A DNA stretch of 64,000 bases from Lysobacterales bacterium (lineage in GTDB: Bacteria; Pseudomonadota; Gammaproteobacteria; Xanthomonadales; Xanthomonadaceae). The DNA is taken from the NCBI GenBank assembly GCA_016718605.1, contig JADKCY010000002.1, positions 1,426,001 through 1,490,000 on the forward strand, given 5' to 3'. Below, one piece after another: positions 32,887 through 42,095 of the stretch; the stretch's first letter is position 1, and each line of letters begins with the position of its first letter. The notes under the pieces were generated by a model that was not told the origin of the DNA, searched no databases, and saw only the letters and a program-made list of their open reading frames with translations. Made by a program: the position numbers and the translations under genes.

Positions 32887-35745
32887 ATGCGCTACCACTT
32901 TGCTGGATTCGAACTCGATACCGAGCAGGGCCGCTTGATCGGCCCTGAGGGGCCTGTCAGCCTGCGTCCGAAGGCCTATGCCCTGCTGTTGTTTCTGCTC
33001 CAGCGCGCGCCTGCATTGACAGCGCAGGACGACATCATCGATGCGGTGTGGGGTCATTCGGCGCTGTCGCGCAATGTCCTGCCACAGACGATCCGCGATC
33101 TGCGCATTGCGTTGGGCGATAGCGCGCAGCCCTCGCGATTCATCGAAACCCGCCATCGACGAGGCTATCGATGGATCGCCGAAACACAACAGCGCGATGA
33201 TGACCTGCCTGCCGGCACGGCCGAGTCGCGCCCGGCACAGGCGGTGCTCGTCACCGAAGCGTCTGGCGGTGTGCCACAGGCTGCGATCACTACCACAGGC
33301 GGCAGGGCTCGCTGGATTGGTTTGGCGCTCGGACTGCTGGTGGTCGCGGGGCTATGGTTGGGTTTGCGCGAGCGCTTCACTGCCGCGCCTGATGGCCCAG
33401 CGCCATTGCAGTGGGTGTGGCTCAGCGAGGGCAATGGGTCTGCGGAAGCGCTGGGTATGTTGCCGCTGATCGAACATGTCCTGCGCTGGGAAACCGATCT
33501 GCGCAATGACGATCGGGAGGCGACGCTACCGCTGCTTCGCATGCACCTTAGTGGCAGCGCCCTGCACTGGCGTCTGTATCGCACACCCTCGCATCGGGCC
33601 AGTCACGAGGGCGAACTGAGGCCATCGCACTGCTGGCAGGACCTTGATCATCTGTTGGTTGCAGTGCAGTCGATCACCGATCGCCGCGAGGTCGGACTGC
33701 ACGCCCTCTGGCCAACGCAAGAGGCAGAGCGGACGCTGTGGCAAACGGCGGTGTCGGCGGAAGCGGACGAGCGATTCAGCGACGCACGCGACGCTTGGCA
33801 GGCATTGCTGCGCACACATCCCGGCAACCCCATGGTGCGCTTCTCGTTGCGTCAACTATTGATGCGTCAGGGCGACTGGTCCGCAATGGCACTGCCTGCG
33901 CCCGAGGGACACGACAGCTCGGAACTCGGTGAGCGCGTGGCCGCATTCGAGCGCTTCCTGAGTTTGATTCAGCAAGGTCAACCGATTGGACCGGATGACC
34001 CCTTGGCACATTGGCTGCGGCGTGCACCGCAGGACGCCGAGGCGGCATTGCTGCGGCTATCCACTGCCGTTGCCCGTGGCGAACATCGACTGGCGAAGTC
34101 GCTGTTGAACGGCTTGTCGACCGAACTGCGACGGCAGCCTGCCGCAATCCTCGCGCACTTGCGCATCGATCCGATGGATGCCGGTACGCACGCCACGCGA
34201 CGCGCCGCACTGGCGGCGCTCATTGCCCGCATGTCACCAGCGACCGCGCATCAGTGGCGTATCCAACTGGCGGACGATCTGCGTCGACAGGGTGCGCTGG
34301 ATAGCCTGCGCGAATGGCTGGATCCGCTGCTGGACACGCGCCTCGACACGCGTTTGCTCAGCCTGCGCAGCGTCGCCTTGGGCGTTGGCCAAAGCGAACC
34401 GGTGGGCGGCTACCCGGGGCTGATTGCACAGGCCAAAGCGCAGGGTGCGTGGCGGATCATGCATCAGGCCAGCTATGAGTACAGCTTGGTTCTCAGCCGC
34501 CGCGGTGATCCCACGTCAGCGCGTGCGGTGCTCGATCGGGCCCTGCCGTTGGCAATCCAGCAAGCTGATCCGCGCTCAATCAGCGATTTGCAACTTGCTC
34601 TGGGCGCATTGCTGGCCATGCTGGGCGATGCGGACGGCAGTCAGGATGCCTTGCAGACGGCCTTGGTGCATGCCGAGCAAACCGCCGACCGTGCGCGCAT
34701 TGCCTCGGTCCTGACCAGCCTTGGCATGCGCCTCGCGCTGCAATCGCGGTATGACGAAGCCGAGGCCAAGATTCTGCAGGCACGACAGTTGTTCGCCGAC
34801 AGTGGCGATCGTCGCGGTGAATTGGTCAACCTCACTAATCTGGGAGGGATTGAATCGCGCCGAGGCCGACTGGCTCGGGCCAAGGAGCTGTACCGGGAGG
34901 CGGTCAGTATCGCCGAGGAAGTGACCGATCGGGCCGAACTGGGTCGAGCGCAGTACAACCAAGCCATCATTGAACAGCGCCTCGACGATCACGCCACGGC
35001 ACTGCACCTGATGTTGCAGGCCAATGCGCACTTCATGCAGGCGCAAGCCCATGTGTGGGCCAGCCGGGCGACGGTACAGGCTGCCGAATTGTTGATTGCC
35101 GCGGGCGACCTCAGTCGCGCGCACAGTGAGCTCGAACGCCTGCAGCCGTATCGGGACCGATTGGCAAGCCATGACGACGCGCGAATTTCGCTGGCGTGGG
35201 CACGCTGGCATGAGGTGCGCGGCGACAGTGCGGCCTGCGACGCGCAATTGCTGGCGGCCGAACAGGGCTTTGCGGCGGCGGGGCAACAGGACTGGTTGCA
35301 CCTCGTCAGCGTTCGCCAGACACGCTCGCTGGGTCGCCAGCCCGCGCAACGCGAGCAGGCATTGGCGAGGGTCCGTGTGGTTCGGCGCGAGTTGCAACGT
35401 AGCGGGCAACAGGATCGGCGTGATCTGGTGCGTGCCGGTCTGACGGAAGTTGAACTCCTGATTGCCAGTGCGGATCTGCCGGCAGCGCGTCAGGTGCTGC
35501 GCGATCTCGACGCGGCCTTGACCGACCTGCACGCCCCCGAGTTGGCATTACAAGCCGACATGCTGGACGCGTGGCTGGGTGACGATGCGGTTCACCTGAG
35601 CGTGCTCGCGGTGCGCGCCGAACAGCGTGGTTACGCCCTCGCCGCGCAATGGGCAAAACGCCAGAGTGGCGAGCGCGACACGCCGCCGGAGCCGGAGGAT
35701 GTGGATGCGGGCGCATTGGCAGCCCAGCCCAGTAGCGCGTTCTGA
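32887..35745 (+). CDS. CadC-like winged-helix regulator with TM helix and TPR repeats
   Basis: 952 residues. The first 100 residues are an OmpR/CadC winged helix (YHFAGFELDTEQGRLIGPEG ... FIETRHRRGYRWIAE). A single TM helix lies at about 142-160 (WIGLALGLLVVAGLWLGL). A long C-terminal part holds TPR-type alpha repeats, clearest at about 510-780 with regular Ala/Leu-rich pairs such as AIQQADPRSISDLQLALGAL and EAEAKILQARQLFADSGDRR. Such membrane-bound one-component regulators read a periplasmic or protein signal and bind DNA directly. The target is unknown; the secreted protein at 35904, 159 bases downstream, is a candidate. Confidence 0.88.
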   Translation: MRYHFAGFELDTEQGRLIGPEGPVSLRPKAYALLLFLLQRAPALTAQDDIIDAVWGHSALSRNVLPQTIRDLRIALGDSAQPSRFIETRHRRGYRWIAETQQRDDDLPAGTAESRPAQAVLVTEASGGVPQAAITTTGGRARWIGLALGLLVVAGLWLGLRERFTAAPDGPAPLQWVWLSEGNGSAEALGMLPLIEHVLRWETDLRNDDREATLPLLRMHLSGSALHWRLYRTPSHRASHEGELRPSHCWQDLDHLLVAVQSITDRREVGLHALWPTQEAERTLWQTAVSAEADERFSDARDAWQALLRTHPGNPMVRFSLRQLLMRQGDWSAMALPAPEGHDSSELGERVAAFERFLSLIQQGQPIGPDDPLAHWLRRAPQDAEAALLRLSTAVARGEHRLAKSLLNGLSTELRRQPAAILAHLRIDPMDAGTHATRRAALAALIARMSPATAHQWRIQLADDLRRQGALDSLREWLDPLLDTRLDTRLLSLRSVALGVGQSEPVGGYPGLIAQAKAQGAWRIMHQASYEYSLVLSRRGDPTSARAVLDRALPLAIQQADPRSISDLQLALGALLAMLGDADGSQDALQTALVHAEQTADRARIASVLTSLGMRLALQSRYDEAEAKILQARQLFADSGDRRGELVNLTNLGGIESRRGRLARAKELYREAVSIAEEVTDRAELGRAQYNQAIIEQRLDDHATALHLMLQANAHFMQAQAHVWASRATVQAAELLIAAGDLSRAHSELERLQPYRDRLASHDDARISLAWARWHEVRGDSAACDAQLLAAEQGFAAAGQQDWLHLVSVRQTRSLGRQPAQREQALARVRVVRRELQRSGQQDRRDLVRAGLTEVELLIASADLPAARQVLRDLDAALTDLHAPELALQADMLDAWLGDDAVHLSVLAVRAEQRGYALAAQWAKRQSGERDTPPEPEDVDAGALAAQPSSAF

Positions 35746-35903
35746 GCAACGGCTGGTCCAGTGGGCCTAGTTGACGATCGGCAATTCCTCTACGTATCAA
35801 TGGTTTGATCAAACGCTGATCATCTGCTGAGAGTGCTCATAACCCTTGTGCCGTGGCAGTTGGTGGAATCTTGCTGGCCTATCGAGATCGCCAAGGAGCC
35901 ACA

Positions 35904-36647
35904 ATGATCATGCCCATCCGAGCACTGCGGTGGTGCGCCTCGCTCATCGCCATTTGCGCTTTTCTGCCGGGGCCTGAGAGGGCACATGCAGGAGCCCTGC
36001 CCAGCTTCACCTTGTTGAACACAACCTTCGAAGGTCAGTCCCTGGGGCCCATTGGCACCGGTGGACCCGGGCAGCCGGTCAGTGTCTCCAGCGTGATTAC
36101 GGCCACCGTCGTGGAACAGACCTTCCCTGCCCTTCGCGGCATCAACCGCGCGCTGGAAATCGGTCACGACGCCTCATCCGTTGCCGGCTTTGCCGTGTTC
36201 GAGTTTCCGGGCGACGCCGAACCCGGTGACGGCAATGTGGTGGTGGAAGCGGCCATCTTTCAGCCCTTCGGCGCCCGATTCCTGCTCTATGTCCGCGAAA
36301 ATGGCGGCGCCGCCGCAAACTGGGGCTCGCTGACGATCTCCGAAGTAGGCAATCTGGTTTGGAATGACGCCAGCACGGCGTCGACGAGCCTCGGTAGTTA
36401 CGCCGACGGAGAGACGCTGGACTTGGCGCTGAACTTTGATCTCGACGCCCGAACCGTCGAAATAATCGTCGATGGGGTCATCGTGCGCCCGGCGAGTCCG
36501 ACATACAGCGGCGCGTTGGGCGTTGGCGCGGTGTATCTGGGCGTGGATCGCACCACCACCGGCCCCACCTATGTTGACAACCTGCGGGTGACCTACTTCC
36601 CGCCCGTCGACCTGTTTGCCGACGGTTTTGAAACCCCCGCCCCCTGA
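35904..36647 (+). CDS. secreted beta-sandwich protein ending in an FADGFE signature
   Basis: 247 residues. The ribosome site AAGGAG lies at 35893-35898, ahead of the ATG at 35904, which starts a signal peptide cleaved near AHAG. The body has a concanavalin/laminin-like character (TFEGQSLGPIGTGG, FLLYVRENGGAAANWGSLTI, VDNLRVTYFP) of the kind seen in carbohydrate-contact domains. It ends VDLFADGFETPAP, matching the F-x-x-G-F-E signature of other secreted proteins in the window. No enzymatic motif is seen; a structural or adhesive role is possible. Confidence 0.75.
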   Translation: MIMPIRALRWCASLIAICAFLPGPERAHAGALPSFTLLNTTFEGQSLGPIGTGGPGQPVSVSSVITATVVEQTFPALRGINRALEIGHDASSVAGFAVFEFPGDAEPGDGNVVVEAAIFQPFGARFLLYVRENGGAAANWGSLTISEVGNLVWNDASTASTSLGSYADGETLDLALNFDLDARTVEIIVDGVIVRPASPTYSGALGVGAVYLGVDRTTTGPTYVDNLRVTYFPPVDLFADGFETPAP

Positions 36648-36659
36648 CCCAGACGCAAC

Positions 36660-36688
36660 GTCTGTGGTGCCAAACTGGCGCCACAGAC
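36660..36688. terminator. bidirectional hairpin between convergent genes
   Basis: GTCTGTGGTGCC and GGCGCCACAGAC form a 12-bp stem (one G-T pair) with the loop AAACT, between the secreted protein gene and rraA, which converge. There is no T-run, so the terminator call is only likely. Confidence 0.5.
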
Positions 36689-36699
36689 CGCAGCTTGAC

Positions 36700-37188
36700 C
36701 TAGTCGACATCCGGCAGACGCTTGCTGGACAGGATCACGCCATCCTCGTCGGCATACACGTAGTCGCCAGGCACAATGTCTACGCCGCCAATGCGGATCG
36801 CTATATCGCGCAGACCTTGACCGCTCTTGTCGGTCTTGCGCGGGCAGGTGCCCATCGCCTTGATACCCAGATCGAGTTCCGCCAACGCCGCAGAATCGCG
36901 TACACAACCGAAGATCAGGATGCCGTCCCAGTCGTTCTTTTCGGCCAGCGCGCCCAACTCGTCGCCCAACATCGCGCGCTTCATCGAGCCGCCCGCGTCG
37001 ACCACCAGCACGCGGCCTTGGCCTGCTTCGCTCAATGCTTCGCGCACTTTGCCGTTGTCTTCGTAAGCGCGAATGGTGTGGACGGGGCCACAAAACGCGA
37101 GGCGACCGCCGAAGTCCGACAGCGGCTCTTCGAGCACACGCACGGCGTCGCCATGGGTGTCGCACAGATCAGTGGTTTTCCAGTCCAT
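36700..37188 (-). CDS. rraA: RraA family protein (regulator of RNase E activity / HMG-aldolase fold)
   Basis: 162 residues. MDWKTTDLCDTHGDAVRVLE starts the family; GRVLVVDAGGSMKRAMLG and GILIFGCVRDSAALAELDLG form the core. Typical RraA proteins form trimers, bind RNase E and inhibit it; some relatives are 4-hydroxy-4-methyl-2-oxoglutarate aldolases, which also need an Arg-Asp pair, here in GCVRDSA, so the aldolase role cannot be excluded. GGGAG stands at good distance before the ATG at 37188. It lies 43 bases after the DnaJ-like gene on the same strand. Confidence 0.9.
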   Translation of the reverse strand: MDWKTTDLCDTHGDAVRVLEEPLSDFGGRLAFCGPVHTIRAYEDNGKVREALSEAGQGRVLVVDAGGSMKRAMLGDELGALAEKNDWDGILIFGCVRDSAALAELDLGIKAMGTCPRKTDKSGQGLRDIAIRIGGVDIVPGDYVYADEDGVILSSKRLPDVD

Positions 37189-37231
37189 CACATCACTCCC
37201 ATTCAAAGTACACAGGATAGCCCGGTGTGGT

Positions 37232-37657
37232 TCACGCTGCGCCGCGACGCTCCGCCACGATGGCGTCGTAGGCCGCATTGACCGCGCGCGCGCGCGCCTC
37301 GGCCTTGGCTCTGGTTGCCGCATCGGCGCGTGCGAAGCGGTCGGGATGCACCTTCGACATCGCCTTGCGCCAGGCGCGGTCAATGTCCGCCATGCTGGCA
37401 TGCCGCGAAACACCGAGCAGGCGGTACGGATCGCTGGAATCCGGCGTTTTGCGGGCGCTTGGCGTCGGTCTGCCCTGCGAACTGTGGAACCAGCCCGCAT
37501 CAATCGCCCAGCCCAATAGAAAGCCGATCACGCCGCCCGCCGGATGGCGAACCAGCGCCCAGCCGATCAGCATGCCGAGCACGCGTGCTGTTACGTACAT
37601 TGGCTGGCCGTTGGCTGGGTCAGGTGGGAATGCGCGGGTGTCGCTGTCATAAGCCAT
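37232..37657 (-). CDS. membrane-anchored DnaJ-domain protein
   Basis: 141 residues. A hydrophobic, glycine-rich segment at 27-57 (MLIGWALVRHPAGGVIGFLL) is followed by a linker and a C-terminal J domain (about 75-135) with SDPYRLLGVSRHASMADIDR and the HPD motif at 104-106. This layout, anchor first and J domain last, recalls DjlA but is shorter and has no TerB-like domain. It would stimulate an Hsp70 (DnaK) at the membrane. The ATG at 37657 gives MAYDSDTRAF; the open frame extends to 37765 without conservation. Confidence 0.85.
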   Translation of the reverse strand: MAYDSDTRAFPPDPANGQPMYVTARVLGMLIGWALVRHPAGGVIGFLLGWAIDAGWFHSSQGRPTPSARKTPDSSDPYRLLGVSRHASMADIDRAWRKAMSKVHPDRFARADAATRAKAEARARAVNAAYDAIVAERRGAA

Positions 37658-37882
37658 CAATGCCGGGCGAAGAACACAGGCCAGGAGCCTGCACGGTAGA
37701 AACGATCGAGGCGAAACGTCGGCTGCGCAAGGACAGATTTTCGGCGATTTGCCGGTCCATCGCACGGCTATGGGCCAAGAATCGGCGGAAATAATGGACC
37801 ACGCAGACGGCTTTGGCGACCGGTCGGCTTCTGCCGCGCAGGCTCCAGGCAGAGCACAACGAACGCGATGGCGTGAGCAAGA

Positions 37883-38275
37883 TCAGCAACGTGCAGCGAT
37901 ATTGGCGCGCAGCCAAGCGGCAAACTCGGTTTCGTCCAATTCCCCGGCGGCAACGGCGAGCATGGCATGCGTTGCGCTGGCTTGATCTGCCGTGAGTCCA
38001 AATCCGTTGATGTACAGAAACAGGCCGACAGCCAGAAAGGCAGCACGCTTGTTGCCATCCAGAAACGGGGGATTCTTCGCCAGTCCAACACCGTAGATCG
38101 CAGCCAGATCGGCGAGGTCTGGCGCGCCATAGGCTGCAAGATTCAGCGGACGCGCCAATGCGGAATCCAACAAACCTTCATCGCGGATGCCGACCAGACC
38201 ACCGTGCTCGGCCAAGCTCTCAGCGTGCAGCAACAGCAACGCCTGCTTGTCGACCCAGCGAAATTGACCGCTCAT
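37883..38275 (-). CDS. Doc/Fic-type toxin homologue with altered active site
   Basis: 130 residues in the death-on-curing family: RWVDKQALLLLHAESLAEHG at the start and the Fic loop KNPPFLDGNKRAAF at 67-80. Active members have a His before P/F (usually NHPFxDGNKR); here codon 69 is CCC, Pro. The His-Pro swap is visible at 38069-38071 and is likely to damage catalysis, since this His acts as the base in Fic and Doc proteins. Everything else is intact (GNKR). The start ATG overlaps the stop of the antitoxin (ATGA). Doc phosphorylates EF-Tu; whether this one retains any activity is unknown. Confidence 0.9.
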   Translation of the reverse strand: MSGQFRWVDKQALLLLHAESLAEHGGLVGIRDEGLLDSALARPLNLAAYGAPDLADLAAIYGVGLAKNPPFLDGNKRAAFLAVGLFLYINGFGLTADQASATHAMLAVAAGELDETEFAAWLRANIAARC

Positions 38276-38499
38276 TTGGCCAAGGCATGAAAGGTGTCAC
38301 GAAAATCACGCATGAATGCACGACCCGCTTCGATCTGTTCGGCAACGTCCGGGTTGTAGGGCGCGAGTTGGTAGCCTTCCGGCGTGTCGGTCATAAAGAC
38401 CATGTCGCCCTTCTCCAGCTTCATCCGCGCCAACGCGTCCTTGGGCAGGATCACGCCGACCGAGTTACCGATCTGGGTCAGTTTGAGGGCGTAATGCAT
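38272..38499 (-). CDS. AbrB/MazE-type antitoxin
   Basis: 75 residues. A SpoVT/AbrB swapped-hairpin DNA-binding start (LKLTQIGNSVGVILPKDALA, KLEKGDMVFMTD) and a C-terminal acidic tail (DVAEQIEAGRAFMRDFRDTF) that would wrap the toxin. It sits upstream of and overlaps the Doc-like gene by four bases, so it is the first gene of a toxin-antitoxin operon and probably autoregulates it. Confidence 0.92.
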   Translation of the reverse strand: MHYALKLTQIGNSVGVILPKDALARMKLEKGDMVFMTDTPEGYQLAPYNPDVAEQIEAGRAFMRDFRDTFHALAK

Positions 38500-38621
38500 G
38501 ACAGGCTCCCGAGCGCGTTATAACAGTCGTTAGACTAACGCTCGATTCGCGCCTGCTCAAGTGCCGGGACAGGCCTGGCCCGCGCCGAAACGCTTTCGCG
38601 CTGCGCGGGCCGGCCGGGACT

Positions 38622-41600
38622 TCAGCGAAACGCCGTCGGCGCGGGCGGCGCAACGATGGGTTTCGGGGTGTCGGTTTCAAGCTGCAGCAACAGCACTTCC
38701 ACGGCTTTTTCCAGCGAGGGATCGCGACCGGCAGCGATCAGCTCGGGGCGATCGACCACTTCGATATCCGGGGCGACGCCTTCGTTCTCGACCTGCCAGC
38801 TACCGTCCTCGGCCGACATGAAGCGGAAGGTGGCGGCCAGAATCATGCCGCCATCGATCAGCGGCGGATTTCCCGAAATGCCGATCAAGCCGCCCCAGGT
38901 GCGGGTGCCGATCAGGGTGCCGAGCTTTTCGTGGCGGAAGTAGTACGGCAACGCGTCGCCACCCGAACTGGACAGGCCATTGATCAGCATGGCCTTGGGG
39001 CCACGATGAGCGATGCCGGGCGTGGGCTGCGGCTCCAGACCACGACGCTTCCAGTAATTGAGCGGCGTACGGGACAGGAGTTCGATCATGCGGTCCGGGA
39101 TGAAGCCACCACCGTTGTAACGGTCATCGATGATCAATGCATCTTTATGGGCGAGCGGTGCGAGCCACTGGTTGAGCTCGCGATTGCCTTCCACCGCCGT
39201 GTTTGGCAGATGCAGGTAGCCGATCCGGCCACCGGACAAACGATCCACCATGGCGCGACGTTCGGCGACCCAGTTCAGATAACGAAGGTTCTCCTCGCTG
39301 GCCAAGGTCTTGACCCGGACCACGCGCGAACCCTGCGCGTTGGCTTTCGCATTGACGCGCAGTTCGACCACGCGCTCTGCCTTGTTTTCCAGCAGGGCAT
39401 AGACGTTCTGCACAGTGCGTGCATCCACGCCATCGACCGCCAACAGGAACTCACCGGGTTTGACGTTCACGCCAGTCTCGGTCAGCGGCGAACGATTCGC
39501 CGCATCCCAGTTTTCGCCCGCAAAGATCCGCTCGATGCGGAAGTAGCCACTGTCGTCACGACTGAACTCCGCGCCCAGCAGGCCACCGGGTTTGCGCGCT
39601 TGCGAAGCCGCATTCGGACCGCGCTCGACATACACATGACCCGCATTGGCCTCGCCTGCGATTTCGTGCAGCACGTAGTTGAGATCCTCGCGTGTCACCA
39701 CGGCGGCGGCCAACGGTGCGTAGCGATCCCGGATCGCATTCCAGCGCTCGATACCGCCGTGCATGCCAGGGTCGTAGAACCAGTCGCGCAGGATGCGCCA
39801 GGCGTCCACGTACATCTGGTTCCATTCGACACGGGGATCAATCCGCAGCTCAAGCGAGTCGAGCGCGGCCAACTTGGACTTCGCCGGGTCCTGTCCGGGC
39901 TGGGCATCGACCAGTGCCCAATCGCTCATCAGACGCAGCAGCAACTTCTCGCCGTCCGCCGACATCGCATAGCCACGCACACCGGGCGCGACGTCTTCGG
40001 CCTTGTCGCCATCCAAAGCAAAGCGCTTCAGGGTCGGTGGTGACTGCATGCCGCTGGTCGCGACGAAGAACACCGCCTCGGCGTTGGCGCTGAGCCCCTG
40101 GTAATTGCCGGGCGGCACGTCCAATGCCACAACGCGATCATTGAATCCCGCACTATCGATGCGCAACACCGGTGCCGTTTCTTTGTCCTCTCGCTTGCCG
40201 GACTTGTCGTCTTCTTCGCTCGACAGTGCGACCTCATCCGATTTCAACGGCTTCAGCACCGGACCATCAGCGGCCAGTGTCGCGGCGTAGATACGCGTGG
40301 CATTGGTGTAGAGGTAGTTGAACTCGAAGGCGCTGAAAGTCAGCCCGCTGTAGTCGCGGTTGGAAAGGAAATACAGATAGCGTCCCTGCGGATCGAAGGC
40401 AGGCGAAAACTCGTTGCTGAAATCGGTCGTGAGCTGCTCGGCCTTGCCCGAAGCCATCGACCACAGCCAGATCGACTGCATCTGGGTCTGGTTGGTCTTG
40501 CCATAGGCCAGCCAGCGTGAATCCGGCGACCAGGTGTACTCGCTGATGTCCTCGAACGTGCCTTGATCCACCTCGCGGGTCTTGCCCGTCGCCACCTCGA
40601 CCACCCGCAGACGCACGTTCTTGTCAGCATACGCAAGAAATTTGCCATCCGGTGACCAGACCGGCGGGAAGCGCCAGACGCTGCCATCGGTGGTCAGACG
40701 TCGTGGCTCGTCGCTGCCATCCTGGCCACGCAGCCAGATTTCGTATTCGCCCGTGGCATCCGAAAGATAGGCCACTTGGCTACCCTCCGGTGACCAGCTC
40801 ACGCTGTGCTCGCGCACGCCTGGCGTCTGGCTGAGGTTGCGGACAATGCCCTCTTTAGCCGGCACCGTGAACACGTCACCCCGTGCGCCAAACACCGCCC
40901 GCGCCCCGTCCGGCGACAAGCCAAAGGACTCCACGTCCTGCACCACCTTGATGAACTTTGGCAGCGTTTCCGGGGCATCGTCACTGATCCAGACCGGAAT
41001 TCGCGTGGCGCCCTGCGTCCCAGCGTCATGCCGCCACAACCAACCGCCCTGCTCGAAGACGATGGCATCGGGACCGCCCGAGGTCCACAGCACATCGAAG
41101 TCGGTGAAGTCGGTCAAGGCAACCGGCGCGACGGATTCGTTCTCCGCCGTGGCGGGCATCGAATACAGGTTGGCGGTGCCGGTGCGATCCGAGGCAAAGT
41201 AGACACGGTCGCCGATCCAAGCCGGATTCTGATCCAGACCTTCAAAGGTGGTCAGCTTGCGCGAGGTGTTGTGCACCAGATCGTAGGTCCAGACATCCGG
41301 CGCGCGACCACCGCGATAGCGTTTCCAACCACGCCAATCCGCATCAATGGGCGTGTAAACAAACTGCATGCCATCCGGCGAAAGACTACCGCCACCGGAT
41401 TCCGACATCGGCAAGGGCTGCTCCATGCCGCCCTCGACCGGCACCAGATAGGGCCGTCCGCTGCGGTCGTCGTAGGGCACGCGATTCATCCGCACCACCA
41501 CGTGTTTGCCATCCGGCGTGAAATCCAGCACGCGGTAATCGGTACCGCCGCGCACCGGCATCGGGCCGATATCGTTGTAGAACGTGAGCTGCTTGGGCAC

Positions 41601-41906
41601 ACCGCCGCTGGCCGGGATCACATACACCTGCCGCGTCCCGCTGTACTCGGCGGAATAGGCGATGAGGCTGCCATCCGGCGAGAACTTCGGGTACAGCTCC
41701 TCACCGGGCGCTGAAGTCAATCGAGTCGCACGACCGCCCTCGCGACCCACGATGAACAAATCACCACCGCGCACAAACACCGCATGACTGCGCGAGATAT
41801 CGGGATAGCGCAGCACGCGCGCTTCGTCCGCGGCCGGTTCGGCGGCGTGGATGAGCGGCGCAGCGCATATCGCCAGCAGTGCCGCAGTGAGCGTGGGAAA
41901 TTTCAT
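38622..41906 (-). CDS. tricorn-like protease with beta-propeller, PDZ and S41 domains
   Basis: 1094 residues with a signal peptide (MKFPTLTAALLAICAAPLIH). A long N-terminal propeller region shows about a dozen repeats of the kind SPDGSLIAYSAEYSG, SPDGARAVFGARG, SPEGSQVAYLSD and DPQGRYLYFLSNRD. Around 790-900 there is a PDZ-like part (FSRDDSGYFRIERIFAGENW ... VNVKPGEFLLAVDGVDARTV). The S41 core follows: LIIDDRYNGGGF, INGLSSSGGDALPYYF with a likely nucleophile Ser, then GLIGISGNPPLIDGG. The protein probably degrades peptides in the periplasm. The open frame extends to 42074, but the signal peptide fixes the start at 41906. Confidence 0.93.
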   Translation of the reverse strand: MKFPTLTAALLAICAAPLIHAAEPAADEARVLRYPDISRSHAVFVRGGDLFIVGREGGRATRLTSAPGEELYPKFSPDGSLIAYSAEYSGTRQVYVIPASGGVPKQLTFYNDIGPMPVRGGTDYRVLDFTPDGKHVVVRMNRVPYDDRSGRPYLVPVEGGMEQPLPMSESGGGSLSPDGMQFVYTPIDADWRGWKRYRGGRAPDVWTYDLVHNTSRKLTTFEGLDQNPAWIGDRVYFASDRTGTANLYSMPATAENESVAPVALTDFTDFDVLWTSGGPDAIVFEQGGWLWRHDAGTQGATRIPVWISDDAPETLPKFIKVVQDVESFGLSPDGARAVFGARGDVFTVPAKEGIVRNLSQTPGVREHSVSWSPEGSQVAYLSDATGEYEIWLRGQDGSDEPRRLTTDGSVWRFPPVWSPDGKFLAYADKNVRLRVVEVATGKTREVDQGTFEDISEYTWSPDSRWLAYGKTNQTQMQSIWLWSMASGKAEQLTTDFSNEFSPAFDPQGRYLYFLSNRDYSGLTFSAFEFNYLYTNATRIYAATLAADGPVLKPLKSDEVALSSEEDDKSGKREDKETAPVLRIDSAGFNDRVVALDVPPGNYQGLSANAEAVFFVATSGMQSPPTLKRFALDGDKAEDVAPGVRGYAMSADGEKLLLRLMSDWALVDAQPGQDPAKSKLAALDSLELRIDPRVEWNQMYVDAWRILRDWFYDPGMHGGIERWNAIRDRYAPLAAAVVTREDLNYVLHEIAGEANAGHVYVERGPNAASQARKPGGLLGAEFSRDDSGYFRIERIFAGENWDAANRSPLTETGVNVKPGEFLLAVDGVDARTVQNVYALLENKAERVVELRVNAKANAQGSRVVRVKTLASEENLRYLNWVAERRAMVDRLSGGRIGYLHLPNTAVEGNRELNQWLAPLAHKDALIIDDRYNGGGFIPDRMIELLSRTPLNYWKRRGLEPQPTPGIAHRGPKAMLINGLSSSGGDALPYYFRHEKLGTLIGTRTWGGLIGISGNPPLIDGGMILAATFRFMSAEDGSWQVENEGVAPDIEVVDRPELIAAGRDPSLEKAVEVLLLQLETDTPKPIVAPPAPTAFR

Positions 41907-42095
41907 CGGACACTCCAGATCAAGACATCCCGATTGTAGGCTTCGCCGCTCGTCTGTCCCTCTGCCGGAAGTCAGCCTGTGCCTTCCGTCACTTGCGCAC
42001 CGAACAACGCGGGCCGAACAATCCGACGACGACCAGGCAGGTTTCAGGGGCACCTCTCCGGCGTACTGCCTCATTCATAAGATCGGGAGAACGTC

